From: Xanthomonas cassavae CFBP 4642
GTDB lineage: Bacteria > Pseudomonadota > Gammaproteobacteria > Xanthomonadales > Xanthomonadaceae
DNA: 64,000 nt
Assembly (NCBI RefSeq): GCF_000454545.1
Contig: NZ_CM002139.1
Location: 2,039,632-2,103,631, forward strand
Reading direction: 5' to 3'
The stretch's first letter is position 1, and every line of letters begins with the position of its first letter. The notes below the pieces were generated by a model. The model was given only the letters and a program-made list of their open reading frames with translations, was not told the DNA's origin and did no database searches. Shown piece by piece: positions 1 to 12,486 of this stretch. The translations under genes and the position numbers were made by a program.

Positions 1-1
1 C

Positions 2-67
2 CACGAGCGCCCGAATATGGCGCTCGGCGGCATCACACCAGCGATGAAGTTGGCGATGGCCGCTTAG
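2..67 (+). CDS. IS3-family transposase, C-terminal end only (cut by window start)
   Basis: The open frame at the left edge reads HERPNMALGGITPAMKLAMAA and then stops at TAG. The RPN-x-x-LGG-x-TP pattern followed by a short basic tail is the usual C-terminus of the DDE transposase (OrfB) of IS3-family elements. Only 21 residues are in the window, so the rest of the element and its left end lie outside. It reads in the same direction as the DUF3732 gene just downstream. Family assignment rests on motif recognition; the subgroup is not determined. Confidence 0.7.
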   Translation, partial: HERPNMALGGITPAMKLAMAA

Positions 68-69
68 CT

Positions 70-106
70 CCACTTCTGGCGACCGCTAGAAGTGGGGGGA
101 TTACCC
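70..106. mobile_element. Probable right end of the IS3-family element
   Basis: Directly after the transposase stop there is a perfect 8-bp inverted repeat, CCACTTCT (70-77) and AGAAGTGG (88-95), with a 10-nt loop. It is followed by GGGGATTAC, which resembles the G-rich terminal repeat of IS3-type elements. The exact terminal base and any target duplication cannot be fixed without the left end. The start codon used for the next gene lies inside this terminal sequence. Confidence 0.5.
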
Positions 107-2089
107 TTTGTCCGCTACATCGGTGTCGTCGACACGGATGGCGATCTGCACCATGTCAAGTTCGAGCAGGGCCTTAATGTCATTACAGGCAAGTCCTCAA
201 CTGGCAAGAGCGCAATTCTTGAGATTTTTGACTACTGTCTGGGCAGTCGCGAAGATACGATCCCGGTTGGAATTATCACGGAGCGAGCAGAGACGTTCTT
301 TGTGGTCTGGCAGTTCCATGGGTATTTTTTGGTAACTGCACGTAACAAGAAATCCAATCGATGCTTCTTGCTTGAACAGCAAGGCACTGATCCTGATGCA
401 CTCTTGGCGCTAATCAAGCAGCCGGCGGCTTTTTTTGCTGAGAAGCACTTCATGCCGCTGGCTGATTTCATCAAGAGCCTCGGTCGCTACTTCTCAATTA
501 CGCTAGAAAATATCGATGAGGATCCATACTTCAAGCTCGCTGGTCGGAAGAAGGCTGCCACCCCGTCTGTGCGAAGCTTCTCTTCGTTCATGCTTCAACA
601 TCAGAACCTCGTCGCTAATAAACATGCGATTTTTTATCGTTTTGATGAGAAGGAAAAACGCGACCAAGCGATCAATCACTTCAAGATCTTTATGGGCTTG
701 GTCGATGAGGCCTATTTCGATCTTCTGAAAGAGCAAGAAATTGCCAGGAATGAGCTAAGAAGAGTTCAAACTCAGATCCCAAAACAAGCCGAACGCAAAG
801 CCGTTGCCATAGGGAAATACCGGGAGCTCCTCGCGCAGTTCAAGGCTTTGGCCGGTGTGGACCTGATCGAGGCAACCCCAGAGCAGATCCATGCGCGTCC
901 ACGCGAGCTGCTCCGTCAGATCTCCGGGCGACAGGTCAGAATTGATGTGCTGTCTGATCAGATCGAGTTCAGAAAAGAGGCGCTTAACCGCAGGCGGGTG
1001 GAGGCACTTCTTGAGAAGCGTCAGCTGCAAGCTCAGCTGAGGCTGGTCACAGAGTCGGTGAGTTCCGCAACGCAATTTAGCGTGGATACGAGGACAGACC
1101 GTCTACCTGCTTCGACTGAGCTTTTTGAAGCCCATTGTCCTGTCTGTGCATCCGAGACGGCGTTAGCGGCAACTGAGGCCAATCGGCTCGTAGACGCCAT
1201 CAACTGGCTCAACGGTGAGCTCACACTGTCGACCTACGCGCGCGAAAGCTTTGCAGCAGAGGGGCGAAAGGTTCAAGAACAGATAGGCGTCATCGATGGG
1301 CGGCTGCGTTCGATCATCGCTGAAATGCAACCTATTGACGAAGAGGCCGAAAGGCTTAAATCGTCGGGGTCCATCGACGAGCAGGCGACTAAGGCGAAAC
1401 TGTTACTTGAGATTGCAATCCAGGAGCAATTGGACAAGCCTGAGTCGGAATTGTCCGAGCAAGCTGCGCGATTGTCGGCAGAAGTTAGCCGACTCGGTCA
1501 GCTGCTGGCGCACTATGAGATTGAGCAGAGGCTTGCAGCGTTGAGCAAAAGCATCGATGCCAAACTGTGCAGGTTCGGCGATCGGTTTGGCTTTGAAAGC
1601 ACCTACAAGCCTTCGAGGCTGCGCTTTGATATCGAGACATTTGAGCTTTGGTATCAGCAAGACGATAAGAGCCGGGTCTATCTTCGGTCGATGGGAAGTG
1701 GTGCGAACTGGCTCTACTCACACTTGGCGCTCTTTTTGGCCTTGCATGCTCAGTTTGCAGCTGAGGCCAATTGCAAGATCCCACCCGTTCTCTTCCTGGA
1801 TCAGCCAACCCAGGTCTACTTCCCAGCGTCGTTGGATGACGGAGAGCAATTTGATCCGGAAGATTTGGCCAAGCAGTCCCGCCGTGAGACGCGAGTCGAC
1901 GAGGATATGAGTGAGGTGAACAACATGTTTACCCAGCTCGCCAAGTTCTGCGATCAGACGGCAGAGGCAACAGGGGTGATGCCACAGATCATCGTGTCTG
2001 ATCACGCGGACAAGCTCTCTTTGGGAGACCACTACGACTTCGGTAGCTTTGTTCGCGCCAGGTGGAGAACCAGGGGCTTCATTGAGTGA
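92..2089 (+). CDS. DUF3732 domain ATPase, possible ABC-three-component defence ATPase
   Basis: This 665-aa protein begins with an SMC/Rad50-like nucleotide-binding region. The Walker A motif GKSSTGKS is at residues 33-40, followed by the IFDYCLGS stretch typical of DUF3732 proteins. The middle is charged and probably coiled coil, with a CPVC pair at 349-352. The C-terminal part holds LRSMGSGANWLYSHLA and a Walker-B-like PPVLFLDQPTQV. From family knowledge, DUF3732 genes often sit with a small 'middle component' gene in three-component ABC conflict systems. No such partner is visible here. The GTG start lies in the terminal repeat of the IS element, so the first residues (MGGLP) are probably IS-derived and the native start replaced. 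AT-richer codon use than the neighbours suggests horizontal transfer. Confidence 0.75.
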   Translation: MGGLPFVRYIGVVDTDGDLHHVKFEQGLNVITGKSSTGKSAILEIFDYCLGSREDTIPVGIITERAETFFVVWQFHGYFLVTARNKKSNRCFLLEQQGTDPDALLALIKQPAAFFAEKHFMPLADFIKSLGRYFSITLENIDEDPYFKLAGRKKAATPSVRSFSSFMLQHQNLVANKHAIFYRFDEKEKRDQAINHFKIFMGLVDEAYFDLLKEQEIARNELRRVQTQIPKQAERKAVAIGKYRELLAQFKALAGVDLIEATPEQIHARPRELLRQISGRQVRIDVLSDQIEFRKEALNRRRVEALLEKRQLQAQLRLVTESVSSATQFSVDTRTDRLPASTELFEAHCPVCASETALAATEANRLVDAINWLNGELTLSTYARESFAAEGRKVQEQIGVIDGRLRSIIAEMQPIDEEAERLKSSGSIDEQATKAKLLLEIAIQEQLDKPESELSEQAARLSAEVSRLGQLLAHYEIEQRLAALSKSIDAKLCRFGDRFGFESTYKPSRLRFDIETFELWYQQDDKSRVYLRSMGSGANWLYSHLALFLALHAQFAAEANCKIPPVLFLDQPTQVYFPASLDDGEQFDPEDLAKQSRRETRVDEDMSEVNNMFTQLAKFCDQTAEATGVMPQIIVSDHADKLSLGDHYDFGSFVRARWRTRGFIE

Positions 2090-2353
2090 GGCTTATCACC
2101 GTTTGAGATCGCTCGGCGAGTTGCCTGAGCTGCTAAGGCGGGCGTATGCTCCCCAGACACTCACCAGGACACATTCCGGTTCGTGTTTTGCTTGCAGATC
2201 AGTGGGTTACGAGGCGTTACTTCGAATCCCACTCTCTCCGCCAACCGTAGTGCAAGCCATCAAGCGGCCGACCTTTCTTCCAGCCTCGGCAGCTATTCCC
2301 TCGCAGGCCCCGACGTTGCATGCGAACGATGGTCGGCATTTGGGCCGTCATGC

Positions 2354-4465
2354 TCACATCACCGTGGCTTTGACCTTGAACACCTCCACAGCGCGGCTCA
2401 GCTGCACGGCGTGGTCTTCCAGCGCATGCGCGGCGGTGCTTGCTGCCTCGACCAGGCGCACATTTTGCTGGGTGGTTTCGTCCATCTGGGCGATGGTGTG
2501 GTTGACCTGCTCGATGCCGCTGGCCTGTTCCTGCGAGGCGGCGGAGATGTGGCCCATGATGTCGGTGACGTGCTGGACGCTGGTGACCACCTCGCCCATG
2601 GTGGTGCCGGCGGTGTGCACCAGTGCCGAGCCGTCGGCCACGCGTTGCACCGAGTCGTCGATCAGGCGCTTGATCTCCTTGGCGGCATCGGAGGAGCGGT
2701 GCGAGAGGGTGCGTACTTCCGATGCCACCACGGCGAATCCGCGGCCTTGTTCGCCGGCGCGTGCGGCTTCGACGGCGGCATTCAGGGCGAGGATGTTGGT
2801 CTGGAAGGCGATGCCGTCGATGACGGAAATGATGTCGGCGATGCGTCTGGACGCCGCTTCGATGCCGGACATGGTGTCGATGACCTGGGCGACCACATCG
2901 CGGCCCTGCGAGGCAATGGACGCGGCACCAAGGGCAAGCTGATTGGCGCGGCCGGCGTGCTCTGCGTTCTGCTTGACGGTGGAGGTCAGCTCTTCCATCG
3001 AGGCGGCGGTTTCCTCGAGGCTGGCGGCCTGCTGTTCGCTGCGGCGTGCTAGTTCCTGGTTGCCGCTGGCGATGTCTTCGGCGGCAAATCCGATGCTGTT
3101 GGAAGTGGTCTGGATATGCGTGACGATGTCGGTGAGGCAGTGCACGGTGCTGTTGGCATCGTCGCGCATGGAAGCAAACACGCCGTGGAAGTTGCCGGAC
3201 ATGCGCACGGTCAGGTCGCCGTCGGCGATCGAGCGCAGCAGCTCGGAGAACCGGGCCAGGTTGGTGTCGGAGGTGGCCATCATGGTGTTGAGGTTTTCCA
3301 CCATCAGGCGAAAGTCGTGCTCGAAGTGTTCCGGTTGGCCGCGTAGCGCGAAGTCGCCGGCGCATGCGGCCTGGGTCAGTGTGTGGATCTGCGCATTGAT
3401 GGCGCGCAGGTTCTGCTTGACCTGCTGCATGGTGGCAGTGATGGCGGCTTTTTCGCCGGGATAGTGTTCGATCTCTGGTGCCAGGTCGCCAACGGCGTAG
3501 CGCCCCATGACCTCGGTCATGCGCAGCTGGGTTTGTACATGTGCATGCACCAGCGCATTGGTGTCCTGCACCATGTGGCCGTATTCGCCCGGAAAACGCT
3601 GCGCATCGGTGCGGTAGCTGATCTCGCCAGCGTCATGCCGACTCGCCATGGTGCGCTGTGCGGAGATCACGTCCTGCAGGCGGTGCTGCATCTGCTGCAT
3701 GGCGCGCAGCAACTGGCCGGATTCGTCGTTGGCGGTCGGGGTGTCCTGGCTGCGCAGATCGCCTTCGTTGATGCGCTCGGCCAGCCGCAGTGACTGGCGC
3801 AATGGCAGCACCACGCTGCGGGTGAGCAGGAACGCGATGCCTGCACCGAGCAGCAATGCAACGACGGTGGAGACCACCATCAACATCGCAAAGCCCCGTG
3901 CGGTGGCAACGGCCTGTTTGGCGGCGACGCGGTTCTTGGCTTCCTGCAGGTCAATGAAGGCGTTGATGCTGGCCAGCCAGTCGATGAAGGCAGGGCGGGC
4001 CTGCTGCAACAGCTGCTGTTCGGCGTGCGGTTTGTCCGAGGCATCGCGCAATGTGCGGACCTGCGCGATCAACGGCATGGTGCGTTGCTCGATGGATTTG
4101 ATCCGCTGCAGGATCGCCTTTTCGTTTGCGTCCGTTGACGCCGCAATTAAGGCATCCAGCGGTCGCGCGGAGCGGGCGTAGTCGGCGGCGAGCTTGTCGA
4201 TCAATTGCTCGGCCGCGTGGCGGTCTGCCGGCTCATCCATCAGCACCACATCGCGCAAGGCGATCGCGCGGTCATGCACGCTGCCGCGGAAGTTGATGGC
4301 ATAGCGTTGTTTGACGCTGTTGACTTCGTTGATGGCAGTGAGCTGCTGGTCGATGCTCCGCACGCGCTGGATGCCGACCACGGTCAGGATCACCATCAGC
4401 ACGATGATGGCGAGAAAGCCGAGCGCCAGGCGCTGACCAATGCGCAGATTCGAGAGGGAATGCAT
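2354..4465 (-). CDS. Methyl-accepting chemotaxis protein
   Basis: This 703-aa transmembrane chemoreceptor would signal to CheA/CheW. Starting at [10 protein letters not shown], a first membrane helix lies near residues 10-30. A periplasmic four-helix-type sensor region of about 160 residues follows, then a second helix ([18 protein letters not shown]) and a HAMP segment. The C-terminal half carries the conserved hairpin of the signalling domain ([20 protein letters not shown]). The C-terminus ([12 protein letters not shown]) lacks a CheR-docking pentapeptide. The frame stays open 74 codons further upstream, but that extension is proline/cysteine-rich and runs through a G tract, so I chose the ATG at 4465. 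The ligand is unknown. Confidence 0.92.
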   Translation of the reverse strand: MHSLSNLRIGQRLALGFLAIIVLMVILTVVGIQRVRSIDQQLTAINEVNSVKQRYAINFRGSVHDRAIALRDVVLMDEPADRHAAEQLIDKLAADYARSARPLDALIAASTDANEKAILQRIKSIEQRTMPLIAQVRTLRDASDKPHAEQQLLQQARPAFIDWLASINAFIDLQEAKNRVAAKQAVATARGFAMLMVVSTVVALLLGAGIAFLLTRSVVLPLRQSLRLAERINEGDLRSQDTPTANDESGQLLRAMQQMQHRLQDVISAQRTMASRHDAGEISYRTDAQRFPGEYGHMVQDTNALVHAHVQTQLRMTEVMGRYAVGDLAPEIEHYPGEKAAITATMQQVKQNLRAINAQIHTLTQAACAGDFALRGQPEHFEHDFRLMVENLNTMMATSDTNLARFSELLRSIADGDLTVRMSGNFHGVFASMRDDANSTVHCLTDIVTHIQTTSNSIGFAAEDIASGNQELARRSEQQAASLEETAASMEELTSTVKQNAEHAGRANQLALGAASIASQGRDVVAQVIDTMSGIEAASRRIADIISVIDGIAFQTNILALNAAVEAARAGEQGRGFAVVASEVRTLSHRSSDAAKEIKRLIDDSVQRVADGSALVHTAGTTMGEVVTSVQHVTDIMGHISAASQEQASGIEQVNHTIAQMDETTQQNVRLVEAASTAAHALEDHAVQLSRAVEVFKVKATVM

Positions 4466-5097
4466 AGGGTGATCCGACGAGCAGAAGGGCGGGAGGTCCC
4501 AGCAACAGGGGGGGGGAGGGCCTACGATACGGCCGGGGATGCAGCCGGAGTGCCGTAGCGTCGGATGTGTCTGGATCTGATCGGTAACGGCCTCGACCGA
4601 AAAAACTGAACGTTGCGCCGCAGCGAGTTCAGATGCGGTTCGATCGGCAGTCGCATCTGCTGCAGGTGGCCTGGCTTGCCGAATCACCTATGGCAATGCT
4701 TACCCCCAGGCCCGTTTGATCGCCTGGCCTGCCTGACGCGTGGCGCTCGCGTGGCTGTCTCGCGCACCACTACAGCCTGCGGTATCGGTGCAGCTTTCCG
4801 GGCCAGTGCAGCCGGCCAGGAGCCACCGACGCGCCCGCGAGGCGGAATGGCGATGTGATCGATTCAGTCGGATGGACGCTGGCTGCTGGACGTCGGCGGT
4901 CGCAGGCAAGATGATGTGCGGCCGGTGGTGGTGTTGATGCGCTGCGGGGCGTTCGTGTGTGGTGGGTCCTGGTCCTTCTCAATGGTTGAAACGATGCATC
5001 AATGGTTGACCGGTAAGCCGGCTGCACGCCACGCGGGGAATACTCGGTGTGATGCGCGCAGTGGCAATCGTCAAGCCGCGCCGTGCGCGAGCCCTGC
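4466..5097. other. Intergenic region between chemoreceptor and hybrid kinase, with a G9 tract
   Basis: These 632 bases separate two divergent signalling genes and should hold both promoters. I recognise no convincing gene. A run of nine G (4508-4516; C on the transcribed strand of the chemoreceptor) lies 43-51 nt upstream of the chemoreceptor start. Short open frames here have no supporting features. Confidence 0.6.
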
Positions 5098-7956
<2,859 letters not shown>

Positions 7957-8109
7957 TGCGCTCGGTTCGCGACGGCTGGGCAGCACGGCGCCCGCACTGG
8001 AGTAACCAGACGGCATGCCGGGCGATGTGGTCAAGACATCCTGCGGCTGATTTCACGATGCGTTCCAATCGACGCTCATACGGCGTCGAGTCGAAGCGCT
8101 CGCGCCCGG

Positions 8110-8484
8110 TTACAACGCGGTCTGCACGATGCCCAGCAGGTCGCGCAACGAGAATGGCTTGGTCAACAGACGCATGCCGGTGTCAAGGAAGTCTGCACGC
8201 TGGGCACTGACACCCGCATAGCCGGTCATGAAGACGATGGGGAGCGCGGGATAAAGCCGCCGTGCGTTGTCGGCCAGGTCACGGCCGTTCATGCCGGGCA
8301 GGCAGATATCGGACAGCAGGAGATCGAAAGGGCAGGCCGTGGTGAGTTGTTGCAGGGCCTGTTCGGCGTCGGCGGAGACAACCACCTGGTAGCCTTTGTC
8401 GCAAAGGATATCGGCGGTCATTGCACGAATGGCGTCGTCGTCCTCAACCAAAAGAATGCGTGCGTGGTGTGATGCGTCGTTCAC
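8110..8484 (-). CDS. Single-domain response regulator
   Basis: A stand-alone receiver of 124 aa starts from a GTG at 8484 (VNDASHHARILLVEDDDA). The acidic pocket EDDD, the phospho-acceptor Asp in DLLLSDICLPG (residue 59), a Thr in VFMTGYAG and the Lys in LTKPFSLRDLL are all present. There is no output domain, so it probably works as a phosphotransfer or protein-interaction partner. It closely resembles the receivers fused to the two hybrid kinases and lies convergent with the first and divergent from the KaiC-like gene. The frame extends further upstream, but that extension has no domain character. Confidence 0.85.
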   Translation of the reverse strand: MNDASHHARILLVEDDDAIRAMTADILCDKGYQVVVSADAEQALQQLTTACPFDLLLSDICLPGMNGRDLADNARRLYPALPIVFMTGYAGVSAQRADFLDTGMRLLTKPFSLRDLLGIVQTAL

Positions 8485-8744
8485 TGCGATCCTCGAGCGG
8501 TCGCAACAGCGCGGCCGCTTCCTGTACCACGCTATGCGCGCATGTGTGACGGATGTGTCGGAGTCGTCACAACGGGAGTGAGAGAGTCGCCAATGTCCAC
8601 ATCCGCAAATATCGGCAACAAATCGAATCGTCGAGAATGCCTCACCGGTCACGGTGAGCCCGGTCAACGGCCCTGAATCCAGGCGAGCTGATCAGTTCAG
8701 TTGCAGGCAATGGGCAATTACGCTTGCGTGATAAATTCGACGGC

Positions 8745-10259
8745 ATGGATAATGTGAAGCCGATGATCGCAAACCGTATCACCACCGGGACGACGGGGCT
8801 TGACACCATCCTCCGCGGTGGCCTGCCGGCCAACCGGCTGTACCTGCTGGAGGGCCAACCTGGCTCCGGCAAGACCACCATGTCGTTGCAGTTCCTGCTC
8901 GATGGCGCCGCCAAGGGCGAGAGCTGCCTGTATGTCACGCTGTCGGAAACCATCGACGAGCTCAACGAGGTGGCTGCCTCGCATGAGTGGTCGCTGGAGC
9001 CGCTGCACGTCTTCGAGCTTGCCTCGGCAGAGGCCTTCCTGGGCGATGGCCGCCAGCAATCCATCCTGCACCCCTGGGAGATGGAACTGGACGGCACGAT
9101 CAAGCTGATCCAGGCCGAGGTCGATCGGGTCAAGCCGACGCGGGTAGTGTTCGACTCGTTGTCCGAGTTGCGTCTGTTGGCGCAGGATTCGCTGCGTTAC
9201 CGGCGGCAGGTGCTGGCACTCAAGCAATTCTTCGCGCCGCGCAATATCACCGTGTTTCTGGTGGACGATCTGACCGATGAGAATGGCCAGCGCGACGCAC
9301 ATTTGCACAGCCTGTGCCATGGGGTGATCTCGCTGGAGCGGATGACGCTGGATTTCGGTGCGGCGCGGCGGCGGATGCAGGTGCAGAAGCTGCGTGGCGT
9401 CAATTTCATCGCCGGCTACCACGACATCACCATCGCCACCGGCGGTATGCGGATCTATCCGCGCCTGATCGCCTCCGACCACCATGTACCGTTCGTCGGT
9501 GATGCGGTGTCCAGCGGCGTGGAGCGCATCGATGCGCTGCTGCACGGCGGGCCGTTGCGTGGCACCATCACGCTGCTGACCGGGCCGGCGGGCTCCGGCA
9601 AGACCAACGTCGCCCTGCAATACGTGAGCGCGGCCTGCGAACGGGGCGAGCACTGCTGCGTGCTGCAGTTCGACGAGCGCACCGGCACGCTGCTGACGCG
9701 TGCCGAGAACCTGGGCATGGAGCTGCGCAAGCATCTGGCCTCGGGGTTGCTGGAACTGCATCAGATGGACCCGGCCGAGTTGACCCCGGGCGAGTTCGCC
9801 TGGGCGGTGCGCGAAAGCGTGGAGGCGCGCAACTGCCGCGTGCTGGTGATCGACAGCCTCAACGGCTATCTGTCATCGATGCCGCAGGAAAAGCAGCTGA
9901 TGTTGCAGATGCATGAGCTGTTGTCGTATCTCAACCAGAGCGGCGTGACCACGTTCCTGATCAATCCGCAAAATGGCCTGGTGGGCACGATGTCCACCGG
10001 CAACCTCGATATCTCCTACATGGCCGACACCGTCATCCTGTTCCGCTTCTTCGAAGCGCATGGGCGGATTCGCAAGGCCTTGTCGGTCATCAAGAACCGT
10101 AGCGGTGCGCATGAAGATTCGATCCGCGAGATGCGGATCGGCAGCGCCGGCCTGCACCTGAGCGAGCCGCTCGAGAAATTCCATGGGGTGCTGACCGGCA
10201 CGCCGCAATTCGTTGGAGACGGTGCGCCGTTGCTGGATCGTGCACTTGACCAGGTGTGA
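8745..10259 (+). CDS. KaiC-like double-domain ATPase
   Basis: This 504-aa RecA-type ATPase has two tandem KaiC domains. The first Walker A is GQPGSGKT (37-44) and the second GPAGSGKT (280-287). KaiC-like signatures include TTGTTGLDTILRGGLP, YVTLSETIDELNEVA and ALSVIKNRSGAHEDSIREM. In cyanobacterial KaiC the second domain is phosphorylated on adjacent Ser and Thr. By eye these align with Ser424-Tyr425 (ISYMADT), so the Thr is replaced. No kaiA or kaiB is visible, and the next gene is a hybrid kinase whose start overlaps this gene's end. The role is therefore probably signalling rather than a full clock. The start is the ATG at 8745 (MDNVKPMIANR); an upstream TTG is less likely. Confidence 0.92.
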   Translation: MDNVKPMIANRITTGTTGLDTILRGGLPANRLYLLEGQPGSGKTTMSLQFLLDGAAKGESCLYVTLSETIDELNEVAASHEWSLEPLHVFELASAEAFLGDGRQQSILHPWEMELDGTIKLIQAEVDRVKPTRVVFDSLSELRLLAQDSLRYRRQVLALKQFFAPRNITVFLVDDLTDENGQRDAHLHSLCHGVISLERMTLDFGAARRRMQVQKLRGVNFIAGYHDITIATGGMRIYPRLIASDHHVPFVGDAVSSGVERIDALLHGGPLRGTITLLTGPAGSGKTNVALQYVSAACERGEHCCVLQFDERTGTLLTRAENLGMELRKHLASGLLELHQMDPAELTPGEFAWAVRESVEARNCRVLVIDSLNGYLSSMPQEKQLMLQMHELLSYLNQSGVTTFLINPQNGLVGTMSTGNLDISYMADTVILFRFFEAHGRIRKALSVIKNRSGAHEDSIREMRIGSAGLHLSEPLEKFHGVLTGTPQFVGDGAPLLDRALDQV

Positions 10260-12318
10260 TGCAGATGGGTCGGTTGTCCATATCATTGCGCCGTTCGGGC
10301 GCGATGCCGACAGCATTGCCAGCATCGTCGGCAAGCGCGGGCTGACGCGCAGGGTCTACGGCGCATTGACCGCGCTGGCCGGCGACCTGCGCGACAGCTC
10401 CGGCGTGGTGGTCCTGACCGAAGAAGCGGTGGGCGGCAATCTGCAGGAGCTGCGGCGGATCCTGCAAGACCAGGCGGCATGGTCGGATATCCCGTTCGTG
10501 CTGCTGCGCGCACCGCGCGGCAGCCATGGTGGCCGGCATGCCAACCTGCCGACCGAAATGACCAATGTCATCGAGCTGGAGCGGCCGCTCAGTTCGGCCT
10601 CCTTGTTGAGCGCGGTCTCCACCGCGCTGCGGTCGCGGCAGAAGCAGTTCGTGATCCGCGACCAGATGGCGCAGCTGGCCGAGAGCCGGGCTGCCCTGGC
10701 GTTGAGCGAAGCCGAGCTGCGCCGGGTCACCGACGCCTTGCCGGTGCTGATCGCCTTTATCGACAAACACCTGGTGTACCGCTTCGCCAACCGCTCCTAC
10801 GAAGACTGGATCGGTATTCCGCCGCAGGATGTGATCGGCCGGCCGCTGGTGGATGTGATGGGGCCGGCGGTGGTGGCCGAGCGTCGCGCCTGGATCGAGG
10901 CGGCATTGGCCGGCCAGGCGCTCACCGTGGAAGCGAGCTGGCCGCACGCCGACGGACGCCGTCGTGATGCCGAGATCCGCTACATGCCGCGTTTCGATGC
11001 GGACGGGCAGGTGGACGGGTTTCATGTGTTTTCCACCGATATCACGGTGCGCGCGCAGGCGATGGAATCGATCCAGCACCAGGCCAGCCTGCTCGAGGCC
11101 AAGGTGGCCGAGCGCACTGCCGAGCTGCAGCAGCAGATGCTGGCGCGCGAATCCAGCGAGGCTGCGCTGCGCCAGGCGCAGAAGATGGAGGCGGTGGGTC
11201 AGCTGACCGGTGGCATTGCGCACGATTTCAACAACATGCTGACCGGCATCTTGTCGGCACTGGACCTGGCGCGGTTGCGCATCGATCAGGGGCGCACCGA
11301 AGGGCTGGGCCGCTTTCTGGATGTGGCCTCGGCAGCGGCGTTGCGTGCGGCAGCACTGACGCAGCGCCTGCTGGCGTTTTCGCGCCGGCAATCGCTGGAA
11401 GCGCGGCACCTGCACGTCAACGATCTGGTGATCTCGCTGCAGGATTTGCTGGCGAGCACGCTTGGCGAGTCGGTGCGCCTGGAGGCCGATCTGAGCGAGG
11501 CGCTGCCACAGGCCTATGTGGACGAAAACCAGCTGGAAAGCGCGCTGCTCAATCTGGCCATCAATGCCCGCGACGCGATGCCCGATGGTGGGTTGTTGCG
11601 TATCGCCACACGGCATCTGCGTGTGGAAGACAGCGCGCTGGAACTGGGGCGTGGCATCGCCCTGGCGCCGGGCGATTACGCGGTGGTGTCGGTGACCGAC
11701 ACCGGCACCGGCATGCCGGCGGATGTGCTGGAACGCGTCTTCGAGCCGTTCTACACCACCAAGCCGATCGGGCAGGGCACCGGCCTTGGCATGTCGATGA
11801 TCTATGGCTTCATGCAGCAGTCCCATGGACAGGTGTGGGTGGAATCGCAGGTGGGCGTGGGCACCACGGTCAGCCTGTATCTGCCGGCCGGCATCAGCGT
11901 GCAGAGCGTGGCGCTGGAGCCGCAGACCGACACGGTGCTGGCTGGCCAGGGGCAGCAGGTGCTGGTGGTGGAAGACGACGAACAGGTGCGCCTGCTGGTC
12001 ACCGAACTGCTGAGCGAGTTGGGCTACCAGGCCGAGGTGGTGGCCGATGCCGACGCTGCGCTGCCGATCCTGGCGTCGCCGCGACGGATCGACCTGCTGG
12101 TCACCGACGTCGGCCTGCCCGGTCTCAACGGGCGCCAGCTGGCGGAGATCGCGCGGCAGTCGCGCGGCGATCTGCCGGTGATCTTCATGACCGGCTATGC
12201 GGAGACCGCGCGCGACCGCGGCGAATTTCTCGGCGAGGGCATGAGCATGATCGCCAAGCCATTTACGCTGGGCGAGTTCAGCGGAAAATTGCACGAGGTG
12301 CTGGGGCCGTCGTCCTGA
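10240..12318 (+). CDS. Hybrid sensor histidine kinase coupled to the KaiC-like gene
   Basis: This protein of about 692 aa has an N-terminal degenerate receiver-like region (VHIIAPFGRDADSIASIVG) and one PAS domain (TDALPVLIAFIDKHLVYRFAN). A coiled linker leads to HisKA (GGIAHDFNNMLTGI, His near 328), the HATPase (AINARDAMPDGG, DTGTGMP, GQGTGLGMS) and a C-terminal receiver with Asp near 623 (LVTDVGLPGLNG). The chosen GTG lies 20 nt before the end of the KaiC-like gene, and TTG/GTG codons slightly upstream are also possible. The overlap implies translational coupling, and an N-terminal module of this kind beside a KaiC gene suggests a direct functional link. Kinase and receiver are well supported; the start and the N-terminal fold are less certain. 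Confidence 0.9.
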   Translation: MHLTRCDADGSVVHIIAPFGRDADSIASIVGKRGLTRRVYGALTALAGDLRDSSGVVVLTEEAVGGNLQELRRILQDQAAWSDIPFVLLRAPRGSHGGRHANLPTEMTNVIELERPLSSASLLSAVSTALRSRQKQFVIRDQMAQLAESRAALALSEAELRRVTDALPVLIAFIDKHLVYRFANRSYEDWIGIPPQDVIGRPLVDVMGPAVVAERRAWIEAALAGQALTVEASWPHADGRRRDAEIRYMPRFDADGQVDGFHVFSTDITVRAQAMESIQHQASLLEAKVAERTAELQQQMLARESSEAALRQAQKMEAVGQLTGGIAHDFNNMLTGILSALDLARLRIDQGRTEGLGRFLDVASAAALRAAALTQRLLAFSRRQSLEARHLHVNDLVISLQDLLASTLGESVRLEADLSEALPQAYVDENQLESALLNLAINARDAMPDGGLLRIATRHLRVEDSALELGRGIALAPGDYAVVSVTDTGTGMPADVLERVFEPFYTTKPIGQGTGLGMSMIYGFMQQSHGQVWVESQVGVGTTVSLYLPAGISVQSVALEPQTDTVLAGQGQQVLVVEDDEQVRLLVTELLSELGYQAEVVADADAALPILASPRRIDLLVTDVGLPGLNGRQLAEIARQSRGDLPVIFMTGYAETARDRGEFLGEGMSMIAKPFTLGEFSGKLHEVLGPSS

Positions 12319-12486
12319 GCCATGGCGTGGCATGGTGCTGTGCGGATGGCCAGGCATGCCTCACCCCTGCAGGCGTGTTTGGCGACGTGGGTGCAGGGTG
12401 CCGAGCAGCATTGCCGAACACCAGGGCTGTTCGAAGCGTGCATACGCGATGACATCGCGCTTCGATCAAGGCAGCCGCAGCAATGC

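Noticed and set aside
2183..3052. 289-codon plus-strand frame across the chemoreceptor gene
   Set aside because: Gly/Asp-rich low-complexity translation opposite the conserved signalling domain; a GC shadow.
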